Shown: positions 28,892 through 40,611, numbered from the stretch's first letter. The stretch: DNA of 64,000 nt from Ricordea florida (GCA_949710005.1 OX453274.1:18867691-18931690); one strand, 5' to 3'. The notes: generated by a model from the letters alone, not told the origin. Made by a program: numbers and translations.

Positions 28892-30890
28892 ATGACCTTT
28901 GCAACCCATGAGGGACTATACCAGTACAAGAGGCTACTGTTTGGCGTAAGCTCTGCTAGTGATATATATCAACATGAGATCTCAGCAGCATTGGCAGGCA
29001 TTGAAGGTGCCAACAATATCTCCGAGGATATAATAGTGCACGCCCCAGACCAAAACACCCATGACAAGCGACTCCATGAAGTCCTACAACGTTTGCATGA
29101 CAGTAACGTGACCCTGAATGCAGAAAAGTGTGTGTTAAATATGGACAGACTCGTGTTCATAAGGATGCTGTTATCAGAAAAGGGTGTTGGTCCAATAGAA
29201 GAACGCGTACAAGCTATTTTGGAAACAAGGGAGCCTGAGAATGTCACAGAGTTAAGAAGATTCCTTGGACTGGCCAATTACAGTAGCCGATTTATCCCAC
29301 ACTTCGCAACCCTTACCGAGCCACTACGAAGATTGACCAAGAGGGATGGGCCATATGTCGGTCACTAAAAGAGAGCATGGCAAAGGCCGGTACACTAGCC
29401 TACTTTGACAAGATGGCACCTACCAAGATCATCACTGATGCAAGCCCAGTTGGCTTGGGAGCTGTGTTACTACAAGAACAGGAAGGGCAATGGACTCCTG
29501 TGTACTATGCAAGCCGAAGCTTAACACAGTGTGAACAAAAATACTCTCAGACCGAGAAAGAGGCACTGGCCCTGGTGTGGTCATGCGAGAGGCTTCATCC
29601 GTAAATCTATGGCATCAGATTAGACCTGGAAACAGACCACAAGCCGCTTGAAGTTATCTATGGTCGGCGATCGAAGCCTTGCGCCCGGATCGAGCGGTGG
29701 GTACTCCGTTTGCAGCTGTATGACTTCCATGTAGTATACGTAGCCGGAAAGACAAACATTGCAGACCCCCTGTCGCGACTGCTGAACCAAAATCCAAAGC
29801 CTGACAGACACGACCAGGCAACACCGAATGCATTGTCTACACGAGAGAAAGAAGAAGCCTCAGCGGCTGACAAGGAGCTGATCGAAGTCAGAAGAGCTAT
29901 TCAGACAGGCCGTTTTGACAACTGCAAGCAGTTCTCGTGGTGTCAGGTGAACTGTGTCATAGGCCAGCTAGTTCTTCACGGGACACGAATCGTCATACCT
30001 AGCAAGTTACGCCTCCAGATCCTAGCACTGGCACACGAGGGACACCTTGGCATTGTTGGGACAAAACAGAATCTTAGAACGAAGGTGTGGTGGCCAGGAG
30101 TTGACAAGGCGGCAGAACGACACTGCAAAAGGACGTCATGGTTGCCAGTTAGTGGCGCGACCAGATCCACCGGAACCACTAAGACCAACAACACTTCCAG
30201 ATGGTCCATGGAAGGACGTCGTCTGTGACTTGTTAGGACCTCTACCATCAGGACACTCCCTCCTGGTAACAGTTGACTATTACAGCCGCTACTACGAAGC
30301 AAGCATCTTACAGTCGACAACGACAGAGAAGATAATTAACCACGTGGATGAAATCTTCAGCCGATTCGGATTCCCTATGACTCTGAAGTCAGACAATGGA
30401 CCCCAATTCAGATCAGAAGAGTTCAGACATTACTGTGAACAGAACGTCATCACACAGCAGAGGGTCACAGCTAAATGGGCCCAAGCTAACGGCGAAGTTG
30501 AGCGACAAATCGAGTCGATCATGAAACGCCTACAGATCGCCCAGGCTGAGGGAAAACCTTGGTAAGCTGAGTTGAGGAAATACTTGAGGTCATACCGGGG
30601 TCTGCCACACACGACGACCGGGAGGAGCCCTGCGGAATTATTATTAAACCGAAAGATGAGAGGGAAAATCCCAGACCTGAGCATGAGTCACGTGTATGAT
30701 CAAGAAGTCTTCGACAGAGACGCCGAACAGAAGGTAACAACCAAGGCTTATGCCGATAGCCGTCGTGCAGCCCGCCCCTCTACGATTGACGTGGGAGATC
30801 AAGTGCTGATGAAGCAGGACAAACATAACAAATTGACCACCACTTTTAACCCAGTACCACGCCGTGATAAGCAAGAATGGGAATAGTACA
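28892..30890 (+). pseudogene. Ty3/gypsy pol remnant
   Basis: Reverse transcriptase, RNase H and integrase pieces in order, broken by frameshifts and stops. RT: YKRLLFGVSSA near 28930 and the region of the Y-x-D-D box, here ISEDIIVHA so the first Asp is changed, then LRRFLGLANYSSRFIPHF. RNase H: KIITDASPVGLGAVLLQ near 29430 and TEKEALALVW. Integrase: GHLGIVGTKQNLR...WWPGV, then VTVDYYSRYYEA, LKSDNGPQF and NGEVERQIESIMK. The 5' half (gag, protease, 5' LTR) is absent. Clearly dead. Confidence 0.9.
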
Positions 30891-31198
30891 GTCGTACAGA
30901 GCCCCAGTGGTACACAATATTCCAGAAATACCAGCCACATCAAGAAGTACTCTCCAGATATCTCAGAGCAGGAGAAGGAGGTGGATATGATGGCAGAGGA
31001 CAGAATGATGGAAGACACAAAAGACAAAATGGAAGCCAATCTAGAAGGAACTGAACTGGAACAGAGGCCATAGAGAGCGAGGACAAGGCCAAAACGCTTC
31101 GACGACTACATCATGGGATAACTCATAAACTTTGACCCATACATAACCTTGTTTTCAGATTTAGCTTTAAGTCATTTGAACCCTAGATCTCAATCCCT

Positions 31199-31648
31199 AC
31201 AAAGGGGGAGATGTAGTATATTAGAAGACTGGTGCGAGTTAAGGAGTACGCATGTGTAAAAGTAAAAAGGTCAGTAGCATGATGGCGGACATGTGAGCAA
31301 GGTTGCGTTAAAAGGAATAAATCCAAACCATCCTGTTGTTGCTAGCCTAGAGGCGGAATTACACTTACATTCTCTTGTAATCTGTTGGTCGTCATGCATA
31401 ACCTTGTTTTCAGAGTTAGCCTTAAGTCATTTGAACCCTAGATCTCAGTCCCTACAAAGGGGGAGATGTAGTATATCAGAAGACTGGTGCGAATTAAGGA
31501 GTGCGCATGTGTAAAAGTAAAAAGGTCAGTAGCATGACGGCGGACATGTGAGCAAGGTTGCGTTAAAAGGAATAAATCCAAACCATCCTGTTGTTGCTAG
31601 CCTAGATACGGTATTACACTTACATTCTCTTGTAATCTGTTGGTCGTC
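31199..31648 (+). repeat. Gypsy 3' LTR, tandemly duplicated with its junction
   Basis: A purine tract (ACAAAGGGGGAGA, 31199-31211) precedes a 152-bp LTR (31212-31363) with TGTA...TACA ends. After about 30 bp of flanking repeat R sequence the unit restarts: internal 3' end, purine tract and a second LTR at 31467-31618, then repeat R again. The 255-bp unit therefore spans element, LTR and host junction, which marks a post-insertion tandem duplication and not a second transposition. Confidence 0.8.
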
Positions 31649-32201
31649 TTCCGATTCCGTTTTTAGACTAATAGAATTATTTTCCAGAGGCATCTCCAAT
31701 CGTGGAAGTCGTTCCTACTCGGTTTCCCTTCTAAGTCGTTTTGCTAAATTTAGTACGCCAATATATTTCGTTATGTAATCGTTCACTCATGTCCTGTATT
31801 TCTATCAATAACACATTCAAATTCAAAAACTAATTTGGTTGAATTCCTAGTCCTTTTCCGTGCTGTTTCGTTTGCGTTTTTCTGGAGCGAGCAGCTGTTG
31901 TCTTTGCTGCGATGTCTGTTGTTATTCTCCCTGCTGTCGTTTCTCTATCCCTGTTTTGAGTTGTGCTTTCCTTGTGTTGATTTTCACGGTATTCAAACTT
32001 ACTCGGCGACGATCTCGTGCTAATCTTTCTTGAATATCTCGGAGATCATCTTGCTGGGATGTACTTCCAGGACGAGTGAAATCGGTTTGCACAAAATTCA
32101 CATTACTTTCAAAAAGGCATCACCGAATTCGCAATGGTGGAAATTCAGCAGTTCTCAAGTGCGCTACTATTGCCAGGTAGCCTGGCCTGCGAACGGACAC
32201 C

Positions 32202-32206
<5 letters not shown>
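31619..32206 (-). repeat. Repeat R, copy B, second part
   Basis: Continues copy B after the gypsy remnant: CTTACATTCTCTTGTAATCT to GGCCTGCGAACGGACACCTT, the end shared with copies A and C, followed by an AT run. Confidence 0.75.
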
Positions 32207-32236
<30 letters not shown>

Positions 32237-32325
32237 TGCATTGTTGTTCGCCTTCTGATTATGTCTGACAGTGTATTCTGTTGCATTGGGATCATTTTCC
32301 CAATAACTCTCAATCTGTTTAGATT

Positions 32326-32560
32326 GTCATCTTCCGATTCCGTTTGTTAGTCTGGTCGAACTATTTTCCCAATACCTCTCCAATCGTTGAAGTCGTTCCT
32401 CCTCGTTTAGCTAAATTTTCTTCGCCAAGTCGTTATGTAATCGTTCGCTCATGTGCTGTAAGCTAATACGAATCTTTGTTTTTTTCGATAACACATTCAG
32501 TTTCCAACCTGACTTGTTTGTATTCCTGGTCCTTTTCGTTTCCTTTGCCTTTTATATCAG
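32326..32560 (-). repeat. Diverged partial copy of repeat R
   Basis: CTTCCGATTCCGTTT...CTCTCCAATCGTTGAAGTCG...GTAATCGTTCGCTCATG matches the same region of copies B and C with many differences. It is an older fragment. Confidence 0.55.
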
Positions 32561-32648
32561 CTCGTCTTTTCTACATTTCACTCGTGTTCTCAAACGCCCG
32601 TCGTGTTTTATGACAGTGTAATACACGGCTTAGGCTTCTTTATTTGTT

Positions 32649-35467
32649 AAACTAGAAATACGACTCTCGCAAAAACCTCGCGAAGCTAGTTTTTGAATAA
32701 GTCACAATACTTTTATATTTTATTTTATTTTATATTTTATTTTTTATATCAGCGAAATCCCCATTATTTAATTTGTTATGCTGTGTTTGGTTCACAATTA
32801 GTGACACCTGGTGCAAATTACATGATCAGTATACCGCTCAGCACAGGGCTTAAAAATTGACCTTCATTTAGCTCTTTCACTGCCACTGAGATTGCACGAG
32901 AGGGAATAGAAGTAAAACTATTTGATTTCTTGACAGGGAATACAGAGTCAATGAAGTATCACAATAATATTCAGTTAACACAAATTGAAAATTATTGTAA
33001 ATCTTTTGCAGGTGAAATCTTGAAGAGTTGATATGAATGCTTGTGTTTACCACCGGGTGTAAAAACCTGGGTTTTTTTGGAGTTGTATTTTCTTAGTCTC
33101 TACTCCCTTGTCTTCTTTGTTGTACATCACTTTTAAACACAATATGTTCTTACACCGAGGATGAGTTGAATGCTCCAATTATTTTTTGTTTATGTTTTTT
33201 TCTAATAATTGCATGAGATTCATTGTAAGAAGAATCTTCTGATTAGATATTTTATTGTCTACTGCAGTCATTATTTCATTCCCGGGTAACCACAATTGAG
33301 AGCATTATGAATAGTGCATGTTTCAATTTGTGTACTCTCTTCAGTTGCAATGGTACCCCTAGTGGTAGATAGAAAAATTCCTCTTCCCTCAAAAGAGATG
33401 CCATGTCAACAGAAGTGTGAGATACAATGTCATTACATAAAAAATGGGGGTAAAACAGATGGATTCTACAAAAACTTTGAATAAAGGTTTGGTAATAGTG
33501 AGTGCCAACTGTATAGTATGTGGTTGTGCTATTTTTAGGTCATATCATAAAAACAATACATGTAAGAAAGAGTTATTGAAATCTTAACATGTTGAAAAAG
33601 ATTGCTGCACTATGTACTCCTATAAGAATATAATGTGAAATCAACATCTATCAGTCACAAGTATATACCACATGAAAGTTCAGTTAATTTTGCTGTTACA
33701 GAAACATGCAAAATATCCATACCCAACCAGAGAATAGTATATTATTTGAATATATGAAAATTTCTATTATAAAAACTGCAGAAGAAAGATTTATTTTAAG
33801 GATGGTATTTCATCGAAAAAGTCATGGCAGCCAGAGGTATTGAACTTGTAACCAATGACATATAGTAACAAGACAAACTATTATTATTATTATTACTATT
33901 AGTATTATTACTGGTATTGATATTATTATTGTTATATTTGTTATGTTAAACATAATATATGTTTATGGGGTGGGATGCATGTCCTAATCTTGGTAAAGGT
34001 ATTGTTACTCTTCTATTACAAGCAATACCAAAATCTTCTTAATAGGCTTTCAATCAGAGGTGGTAGTAATCAAAATAGCTCCAAACAATACCATTTCTTC
34101 TTTAATGCTTAGAATCTAGTGCAGTCATTTTTCTATAAAGTTTGTGTGGAAAATCATTATTGAAAGCATACTTTAGGGCATTTAGGAAACTTGAAACACT
34201 TGTTACTACATACAGCACACTTGCAATGAATATATGAGAAAGATCATAAACATTTTGGCATTACAAAATTTATTTTCTTCTTTATAAAGTTTTTCCAATG
34301 TAAAAGGTTAATTGCATGTTGTGGTTGTTATGAAATATTGATATTTGACATAAAAATAAAGTAAACGGCAGAAAGTAACAAAGTTAATATGTTATGTCTA
34401 ACTTTGCAAATTAAGGCTTGAATTAACATTTCATTTGTGAAAAAAGGGCAGGGGTTCTAGATAGCAATATTATCAGGGGGGGGGGGGGGTCATTGCACTC
34501 TAAGGTAAAACTGACCCATTGTGAAAAGGCTATGAAACTTGTCTCTACACAATATTATTGAAACCTTTCAATCAGAGAATACATACATATATATATAGCA
34601 AAGAGAAATACTACTCAGAATTCAGTAATCACATTTGCTTTATTTTAAAATGATCACATTGATCACTGATAATATTGCAGAACCAGTACTTTATAGTGAC
34701 ACAGGGTATATATTCTGTTGAAAATGTTTAACATAACTGCTAGATCAAGAAAATTTACAATATTTTCACTGTTGCAATGATATCAGATCACATCGTTATA
34801 AATGATTGCTATAACAACTGCAACTCTCTGTGTCGGGAATTACTTCAAACTGGAAACGCTATCCTTTTATTATGAAAAATACCTATTTACATTCTCTTGT
34901 AATCTGTTGGTCGTCTTCCTATTCCGTTTTTAGACTAATAGAATTATTTTCCAGAGACATCTCCAATCGTTGAAGTCGTTCTTACTCGGTGTCCCTTCTA
35001 AGTCGTTTTGCTAAATGTAGTACACCAATATATTTCGTTATGTAATCGTTCACTCATGTCCTGTATTTCTATCAATAACACAATCAAATTCAAAACTAAC
35101 TTGATTGAATTCCTGGTCCTTTTCCCTGCTGTTTCGTTTGCCTTTTTCTGGAGCGAGCAGTTGTTGTCTTGGCTGCGATTTCTGTTGTTATTCTCCCTGC
35201 TGTCGTTTCTCTATTCCTGCTTTGAGTCGTGCTTTCCTCGTGTTGATTTTCACGGTATTCGAACTTACTCGGCGACGATCTCGTGCTAATATTTCTTGAA
35301 TATCTTGGAGATTACCTTGCTGGGATGTACTTCCAGGACAAGTGAAATCGGTTTCCACAAAATTTACATTACTTTCAAAAAGGCATCACCGAATAATGGC
35401 GGAAATTCAGCGTTCTCAAGTGCGTTACTATTGCCAGTTAACCTGGCCTGCGAACGGACACCTTTAA
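32649..35467 (-). repeat. Repeat R, copy C (about 2.8 kb)
   Basis: Full-length copy in the same orientation as B, without the gypsy insertion. It shows what copy B looked like before insertion, including the microsatellite at about 34580-34595 into which the hammerhead/gypsy block entered in B. A G homopolymer lies at about 34479-34490. Confidence 0.8.
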
Positions 35468-35523
35468 AATATAGATATATATAAACATATATATAAATAT
35501 ATATATATATATACATATATAAA

Positions 35524-35628
35524 AACTCTCGGCTCGATTTACTCGGGCTTGCGAGCCACGTGGTCTGACCGGAACCGACACGATTAGTAACCTCGCTACG
35601 CTCGGCCTTCGGCCTCGCTTCGCGAGGA
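35524..35628 (+). repeat. GC-rich interspersed repeat, copy 3
   Basis: Same family as copy 1, with the extended GC-hairpin end (CTCGGCCTTCGGCCTCG, then CTTCGCGAGG). It is flanked on both sides by AT microsatellites. Confidence 0.85.
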
Positions 35629-35667
<39 letters not shown>

Positions 35668-35669
<2 letters not shown>

Positions 35670-35742
35670 CTCGATTTACTCGGGCTTGCGAGTCACGTGG
35701 TCTGACCGGAACCGACACAATTAGTAACCTCGCTTCGTGAGG
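35668..35742 (+). repeat. GC-rich interspersed repeat, copy 4
   Basis: Begins GGCTCGATTTACTCGGGCTT and ends CCTCGCTTCGTGAGG, a hairpin with one base changed. It lies 40 bp after copy 3, so the two form a near-tandem pair. Confidence 0.8.
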
Positions 35743-37052
35743 AAATCAAAGTAGGACTATGGTGAACTCGTAGATACATTTACAAAATAGAGAAGTTAGA
35801 TGAGAGAAAAAAGAAATAATTTTAGAATTAACGAAGTGTTTTTTCATAGTTATGATTGAATGAACTTTAAAGATAATTTTAATAATCTATAATCACAACA
35901 TAAAAGTGACCAGGGAGCTGAGTAGCTTTTCAAAATAAACATACCGTGAGTACATGACGCCAATCATTTGACCTCATTGGGCATCAGTTATAAGGCAGGT
36001 GGCAAGCATGCATTTGTTAAAAAAATTGATAACTTAACATAAAGGTACAGGGTTAAATGGAGCCGAAACCAAACGTAGTTCTGGTATCCTGCTGCTCACT
36101 GTCTGTGTGTTCAAAGTTTCTAACACATGTAACAGGGTCCTTCTGAATAAGGTCTGACTTTTGTTGCCATGGCATTGTCAATTTTATCATCATCATAGTT
36201 TTTGTCGTCTACAAGTCTATTCAACGTTTTCAACAGAAATATCCACCTTGATTCTGCAGCTGATAATGAACAAAACCATGTAGGATTGCCCAGCTGATGA
36301 ATCATACCAAACAAGTCTTTCTTGCATTTTTGCAAAGTATGTCAGTGATGATCTTAAAATCCGTAAGACTCTCAATCCTTTATAAAGTTGAATTAGTTTA
36401 TTTACATTATCATATGATTTTAGCTCATCAGTGGCATATTTCTTCCCTTTTGCAATTTCTTCTTGTTTTTACAACGTAAATATTATGAGTCAAACGACAG
36501 TAAGCAAAACAGGTAAGCCTATCTTTTCCAACATGTCTACTTCAACACAATCTAGTTCACTTCAAGGTAAATTCGGAAATCAATAGTTCAAACTTTTCAA
36601 TGTAAAGGCTTGTGGTGTATTGTATATAGCATAACGCTTAATACATTTTCTACATGACTTACTCTTTTCAAACCCTTTAATGACTTTCTTACATTGTTAT
36701 CTTGATGGTTCTCCGTCACGGCAGGCGCCTACATATTTACAAGTAAACGCTGACATAATTCTTGACCGTCCCAATACTTCTCCAACTCCATTCCTGTTAG
36801 TACTAACACTTAAATTAGTAGAAAAGTCCTAGATGCGATCTTTCTTGTCTTGGTTGGCCACAGAAGTTCTTCGGTTTCACATCATGGATTCGTCAATTTA
36901 TTCTGTTTTCAGTAGTCGTTTCGTTATTAAATAACAAGTGCTTCTTTCGCTCATATAAGTTCTCATTCAAGTGCTCATTTCGCTTTATCAAAGCTTACTA
37001 CATTAGCAAGAGATTTTGTCATATAGTAAAAGGTTTGAACCCAGGAGTATCA
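35743..37052. other. Host non-coding DNA
   Basis: AT-rich sequence without a supported gene or clear repeat. Short open frames (36120-36335 minus, 36297-36479 plus) carry no motif. Confidence 0.5.
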
Positions 37053-37109
37053 GTAGTTCGTCTAGTTTGATCGTCCGGGTGAGGTAGTTCTGAAAAGAAC
37101 TGTTGTTGG

Positions 37110-37150
37110 TGACTGACGTTTCGACAACCTGAGCGGAAGTCATCTTCAGA
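37110..37150 (-). ncRNA. Hammerhead-like motif in the Penelope arm
   Basis: On the minus strand GACT precedes CTGAAGA, then a stem GAC...GTC, GAAAC, GTC and AGTC. GACT pairs with AGTC as stem I, but stem III is essentially absent. The right arm has a damaged copy at about 39457-39497. It may be a degenerate or dimer-dependent ribozyme. Confidence 0.45.
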
Positions 37151-37338
37151 GTCAAGTGAATAGTGTTTGTCAGACGATGATGTTATAAGTCTGGTCTGTT
37201 AAACGTGATTGGTCAGTTTAGCCATGATGGTATTGGCTGAAAGACTCTTGTAAAGTTTGTTACCAGTCATTGGTCGGTTTCGATCCGTCTATTGTTTGTC
37301 AAATAGGTCAGTTTTTGGTCCGTCTATAGTTAGTCAAA

Positions 37339-39192
37339 TTATGTCGGTTTGTTAGAAGTCGGTTTGTCGGTTTTGTTTTCGTCATGGATAAGTCGTTTGT
37401 AAGGCGCCGGTAGTTGTTGACATCTGTTAAGAGGTGTTCGTTCCAAGTTGGTGTACCAGCTTTCCAGAGTCAGTCGTTGAAAATTGTTTGTACTGTAGGT
37501 TAAGCAATGAGCAGAGTCCCAGTCAATGTTGTGGTTTGTCATTTGATGATGTACAGCAATATGATTGTTGGTATCACCATTTCTCGTTGCTCGTTTGTGT
37601 TCAGTCAGTCTCGTGTTAAGGTTTCTGCCAGTCTCACTAATGTAGGAAGCCTGGCAGTCGGAGCATTTGATCTTGTAGACTGCTCCCTGTCTGTTGTTAG
37701 GTTCGACCTTGTCTTTAACCTTGGTCGAAAATGTCGTAAGGTGATTGTAGGTTTGTGGGCTACACGGATGCTGTAGGGCTGTAGGATCCGTGAGATGGTT
37801 TCAGAAGTGCCCTTAATGTAAGGTATAGTCACTGTAGTAACCGGTGTTGGGTTCCCGTTCGTTGCGTCAGTTTCAGTAGGTTGGTAAATGTTTCGTCTAA
37901 CAAAGTCAGCGTTGTAATTGTTTTTGTGAAAGACACGTTCTAGGTATCTGTTTTCGTCACTTAAGCTGTCCGGTGTGTCACAAACTAGTTGCGCTCGTCT
38001 CGTCAAAGTCTTTATAGTCGTGGCTTTGTGTGAAGTCGGGTTGTAGGATGATTCGTCAAGTAATCTGTCTGTATATGTCGGTTTTCTGTACACTCTCGTT
38101 CGCAGTTCGTTGTTGTCGCGGCTTACCAAACAGTCTAGAAAAGGAAGTTTTCCATTTTCTTCGATTTCTTTAGTAAACTGGAATGTCGGCTTTCTGTTCG
38201 TTAAGGTGGTCGTGAAAGCAGTCAATTTCGTCTTTGTGAACGGCGGTAAAGGTGTCGTCAACGTAGCGAAACCAAAGCGGTATCGTCTGTCGGCAAGTTG
38301 CAAGGGCGCGTTCCTCCACGTGTTGCATCACAATTTCCGCGACAACAACAGAAACAGGCGACCCCATGGCTGTTCCATGCAACTGTTTGTACTGTTTACC
38401 GTTGTACTGAAAGTACGTCGACGTAAGGCAAAGGTTCAGTAAGTCCATGATGTCTTCTGTCGGTAACGGAAGTTTAACTGTAGATTGCTGTATAGCTGTC
38501 TCGGTACACTGTAATGCCAGTTGAAGTGGAATACTGGTGAACAGTGGCTTCACATAAAAAGACAAAAGGTTGTAGTCGTCAGGTACCTGTGCTGTCTTAA
38601 TAGCGTCAATAAAGTTCTCCGTAGATTGTAGTTTGGATCTAGATTTGTTAGTTAGGGGTTGCAGTATGGTCGTCAAGTACTTGGACAGTTGATACGTAGG
38701 GGAACCACAGAATGACACTATAGGTCTCATCGGTATGCCAGGTTTGTGCAGTTTAGGTAGTCCGTAAAGTCTCGGTGCTTGTGGTACTGAGCACCTCAGT
38801 CGGTAGTAGCGTTGAGTATCAATAGTGTTAGTCTTTTTAAGCGTAAGTATTTTGCTGTTAAGTTTACGTTGAAGTGCTGGCGTCGGGTCGCGTTTAAGCT
38901 CTTCGTAAGTTTGTTTGTCGTAAACAAGTGCGTCCATTTTGTCGAAGTAGTCAGTCTTGTCCATAACAACAGTGACACGTCCTTTGTCGGCTGGTAGTAT
39001 AAAAATGTTGTCGTTTCTCAGTCGTTTCAGTGCCTGTTGTTCGTCTTTTGTCAAGTTATTGACAGGTATAGAGGCTGATTGTAGCGTAGAAGCAATTCTA
39101 CTTCTGATGTTGGTACAAACTATTTTCAACGACTGACTCTGGAAAGCTGGTACACCAACTTGGAACGAACACCTCTTAACAGATGTCAACAA
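37339..39192 (-). pseudogene. Penelope-like reverse transcriptase with GIY-YIG endonuclease (broken)
   Basis: Three minus-strand frames carry one ancient protein. 38170-39192 has ILPADKGRVTVVM, LYGLPKLHKPGIPMRPIVS, MGSPVSVVVAEIV and RYVDDTF, the RT motifs with YVDD catalytic acids. 37605-38303 continues with KLPFLDCLV and the connector. The stretch from about 37740 down to 37339 encodes a GIY-YIG-type domain (VYKIKCSDCQASYI, then RNLNTRLTEHKRA), with the usual YIG glycine changed. Frameshifts near 38170-38300 and about 37605 make it non-functional. Confidence 0.85.
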
Positions 39193-39552
39193 CTACCGGC
39201 GCTTTACAAACGACTTATCCATGACGAAAACAAAACCGACAAACCGACTTCTAACAAACCGACATAATTTGACTAACTATAGACGGACCAAAAACCGACC
39301 TATTTGACAAACAATAGACGGATCGAAACCGACCAATGACTGGTAACAAACTTTACACGAGTCTTTCAGCCAATACCATCATGGCTAAACTGACCAATCA
39401 CGTTTAACAGACCAGACTTATAACATCATCGCCTGACAAACACTATTCACTTGACTCTGAAGATGACTTCCGCTCAGGTTGAGGAAACGCCAGTCACCAA
39501 CAACAGTTCTTTTCAGAACTACCCTCACCCGGACGATCAAACTAGACGAACT

Positions 39553-39890
39553 ACAGATTTTGTCATCTTCAGATCACTTTCGAGCCAACTGAAATTCGCA
39601 TACTGCCTGTAATCTTGGGGGCGGTCGACGTCGGAAGAGCGAATGGTTATCTTCTCGTCACGTTATGCTACAAAATCGCCACAAGCTCTGGCACCGGTAC
39701 GATACACGTTCAGCGTGAACTTTGATCAGTAAACTTAGGTGACAATTGTCGTCTTAATATCGGTGCTCCCGAGTTCTATCCGACTAATTACGTGTCTGCA
39801 CCAGAGTGAGTGAGTGAGTGAGTGACAATTTACATATCGGAGTCCCCACAAAGACTCGCAAAAACGCTTCGCGAATCCACGAGTTGAAAG
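39553..39890. other. Host non-coding DNA
   Basis: No gene seen. Contains a short GAGT tandem run near 39803-39825 and a small GC hairpin near 39865 (CGCTTCGCG). Confidence 0.5.
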
Positions 39891-39970
39891 CTCTCGGCTC
39901 TATTTACTCGGGCTTGCGAGCCACGTGACCTGACCGGAACCGACACGATTAGTAACCTCGCTTCGCGAGG
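39891..39970 (+). repeat. GC-rich interspersed repeat, copy 5
   Basis: Reads CTCTCGGCTCTATTTACTCG to CCTCGCTTCGCGAGG with the terminal CCTCGC-ttc-GCGAGG hairpin intact. It is the only copy in the window not next to a long AT microsatellite. Confidence 0.85.
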
Positions 39971-40125
39971 AAATTATATCAAAATGTTCAGTCCCGGGTA
40001 TTAGCCATATGTACCAGAGTTAGTTTTCAGATGTTCCTTAAGTTTTACACCACCACTTTCAATACGAAACTCCACAAGGTCTTGAAAGTTTCCTTGGAGA
40101 TTGCTGTTGTTACGAGACGAATAAA

Positions 40126-40455
40126 TAAATAAGGGTAAGTTGAAGCCACACATATGCGCACTGAGGCGACAGTGGTAGAGGGGATTAAACCCTGTTGCTG
40201 CCAAAAAAAAGATGAAAAAATTGAGCTCAAAAGCCAGCAGTCATGGACAGCTGTTTCGGCCTTGTTGGGCCTCATCAGCATGGCACAGCTAGCAGATGAG
40301 CTCTGGGTTCCCACATTATGAATGTCAAAGTGATGAAAAATGGTAGGGTTGTGGGATGTGGCTTGAAATGACAACGTCAAAATGTAATAAGGGTAAGTTG
40401 AAGCCACACATATGCGCACTGAGGCGACAGTGGTAGAAGGGATTAAACCCTGTTA
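40126..40455. repeat. Direct-repeat pair around a Penelope-type fragment
   Basis: About 70 bp (AAGGGTAAGTTGAAGCCACA...GGATTAAACCCTGTT) occur at 40130-40197 and again at 40389-40455. The hammerhead at 40242-40282 lies between them. The arrangement resembles a pseudo-LTR remnant. Confidence 0.7.
40242..40282 (-). ncRNA. Hammerhead ribozyme
   Basis: Read on the minus strand: CATG (stem I), CTGATGA, stem II GGCC/GGCC with a six-base loop, GAAA, stem III ACA/TGT with a two-base loop, cleavage triplet GTC, then CATG completing stem I. Every conserved position is present. The minimal stem III is the type found in Penelope-like elements. Confidence 0.8.
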
Positions 40456-40530
40456 GTAGTAAAGGGGGCCACTATGGCCCAATCTGGAGGCTTCTGATTG
40501 GCTGTTGAAAAACATCAGAACGAGGCAAGA

Positions 40531-40611
40531 ACCGGTTATGCAAATGAGAAAAACCGGTTTGACGAGTATGCAAATGAGCGGAGTTTTGGCGGGAAAAGGG
40601 GGAATTATAAG
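40531..40611 (+). promoter_or_regulatory. Viral promoter with two POU octamers, E2F site and TATA-like box
   Basis: ATGCAAAT occurs at 40538-40545 and 40568-40575, each preceded by ACCGGTT (40531-40537, 40553-40559). TTTTGGCGGGAAAA at 40584-40597 is a textbook E2F site. TTATAAG at 40605-40611 lies 44 bp before the ATG. An inverted CCAAT box is near 40496. Octamer and E2F sites fit an early, S-phase-responsive viral promoter; binding is inferred. Confidence 0.65.

Larger units (their letters stand above)
37053..39552 (-). mobile_element. Decayed Penelope-like element with inverted arms
   Basis: Arms 37053-37498 and 39113-39552 are inverted copies of each other with a few mismatches. The coding strand is minus. 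The right arm is an inverted copy of the element's own 3' end, including the end of the endonuclease frame, an arrangement known for Penelope-like pseudo-LTRs. Each arm holds a CTGAAGA...GAAAC hammerhead-like motif, intact in the left arm and altered in the right (GGAAAC). Confidence 0.85.
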
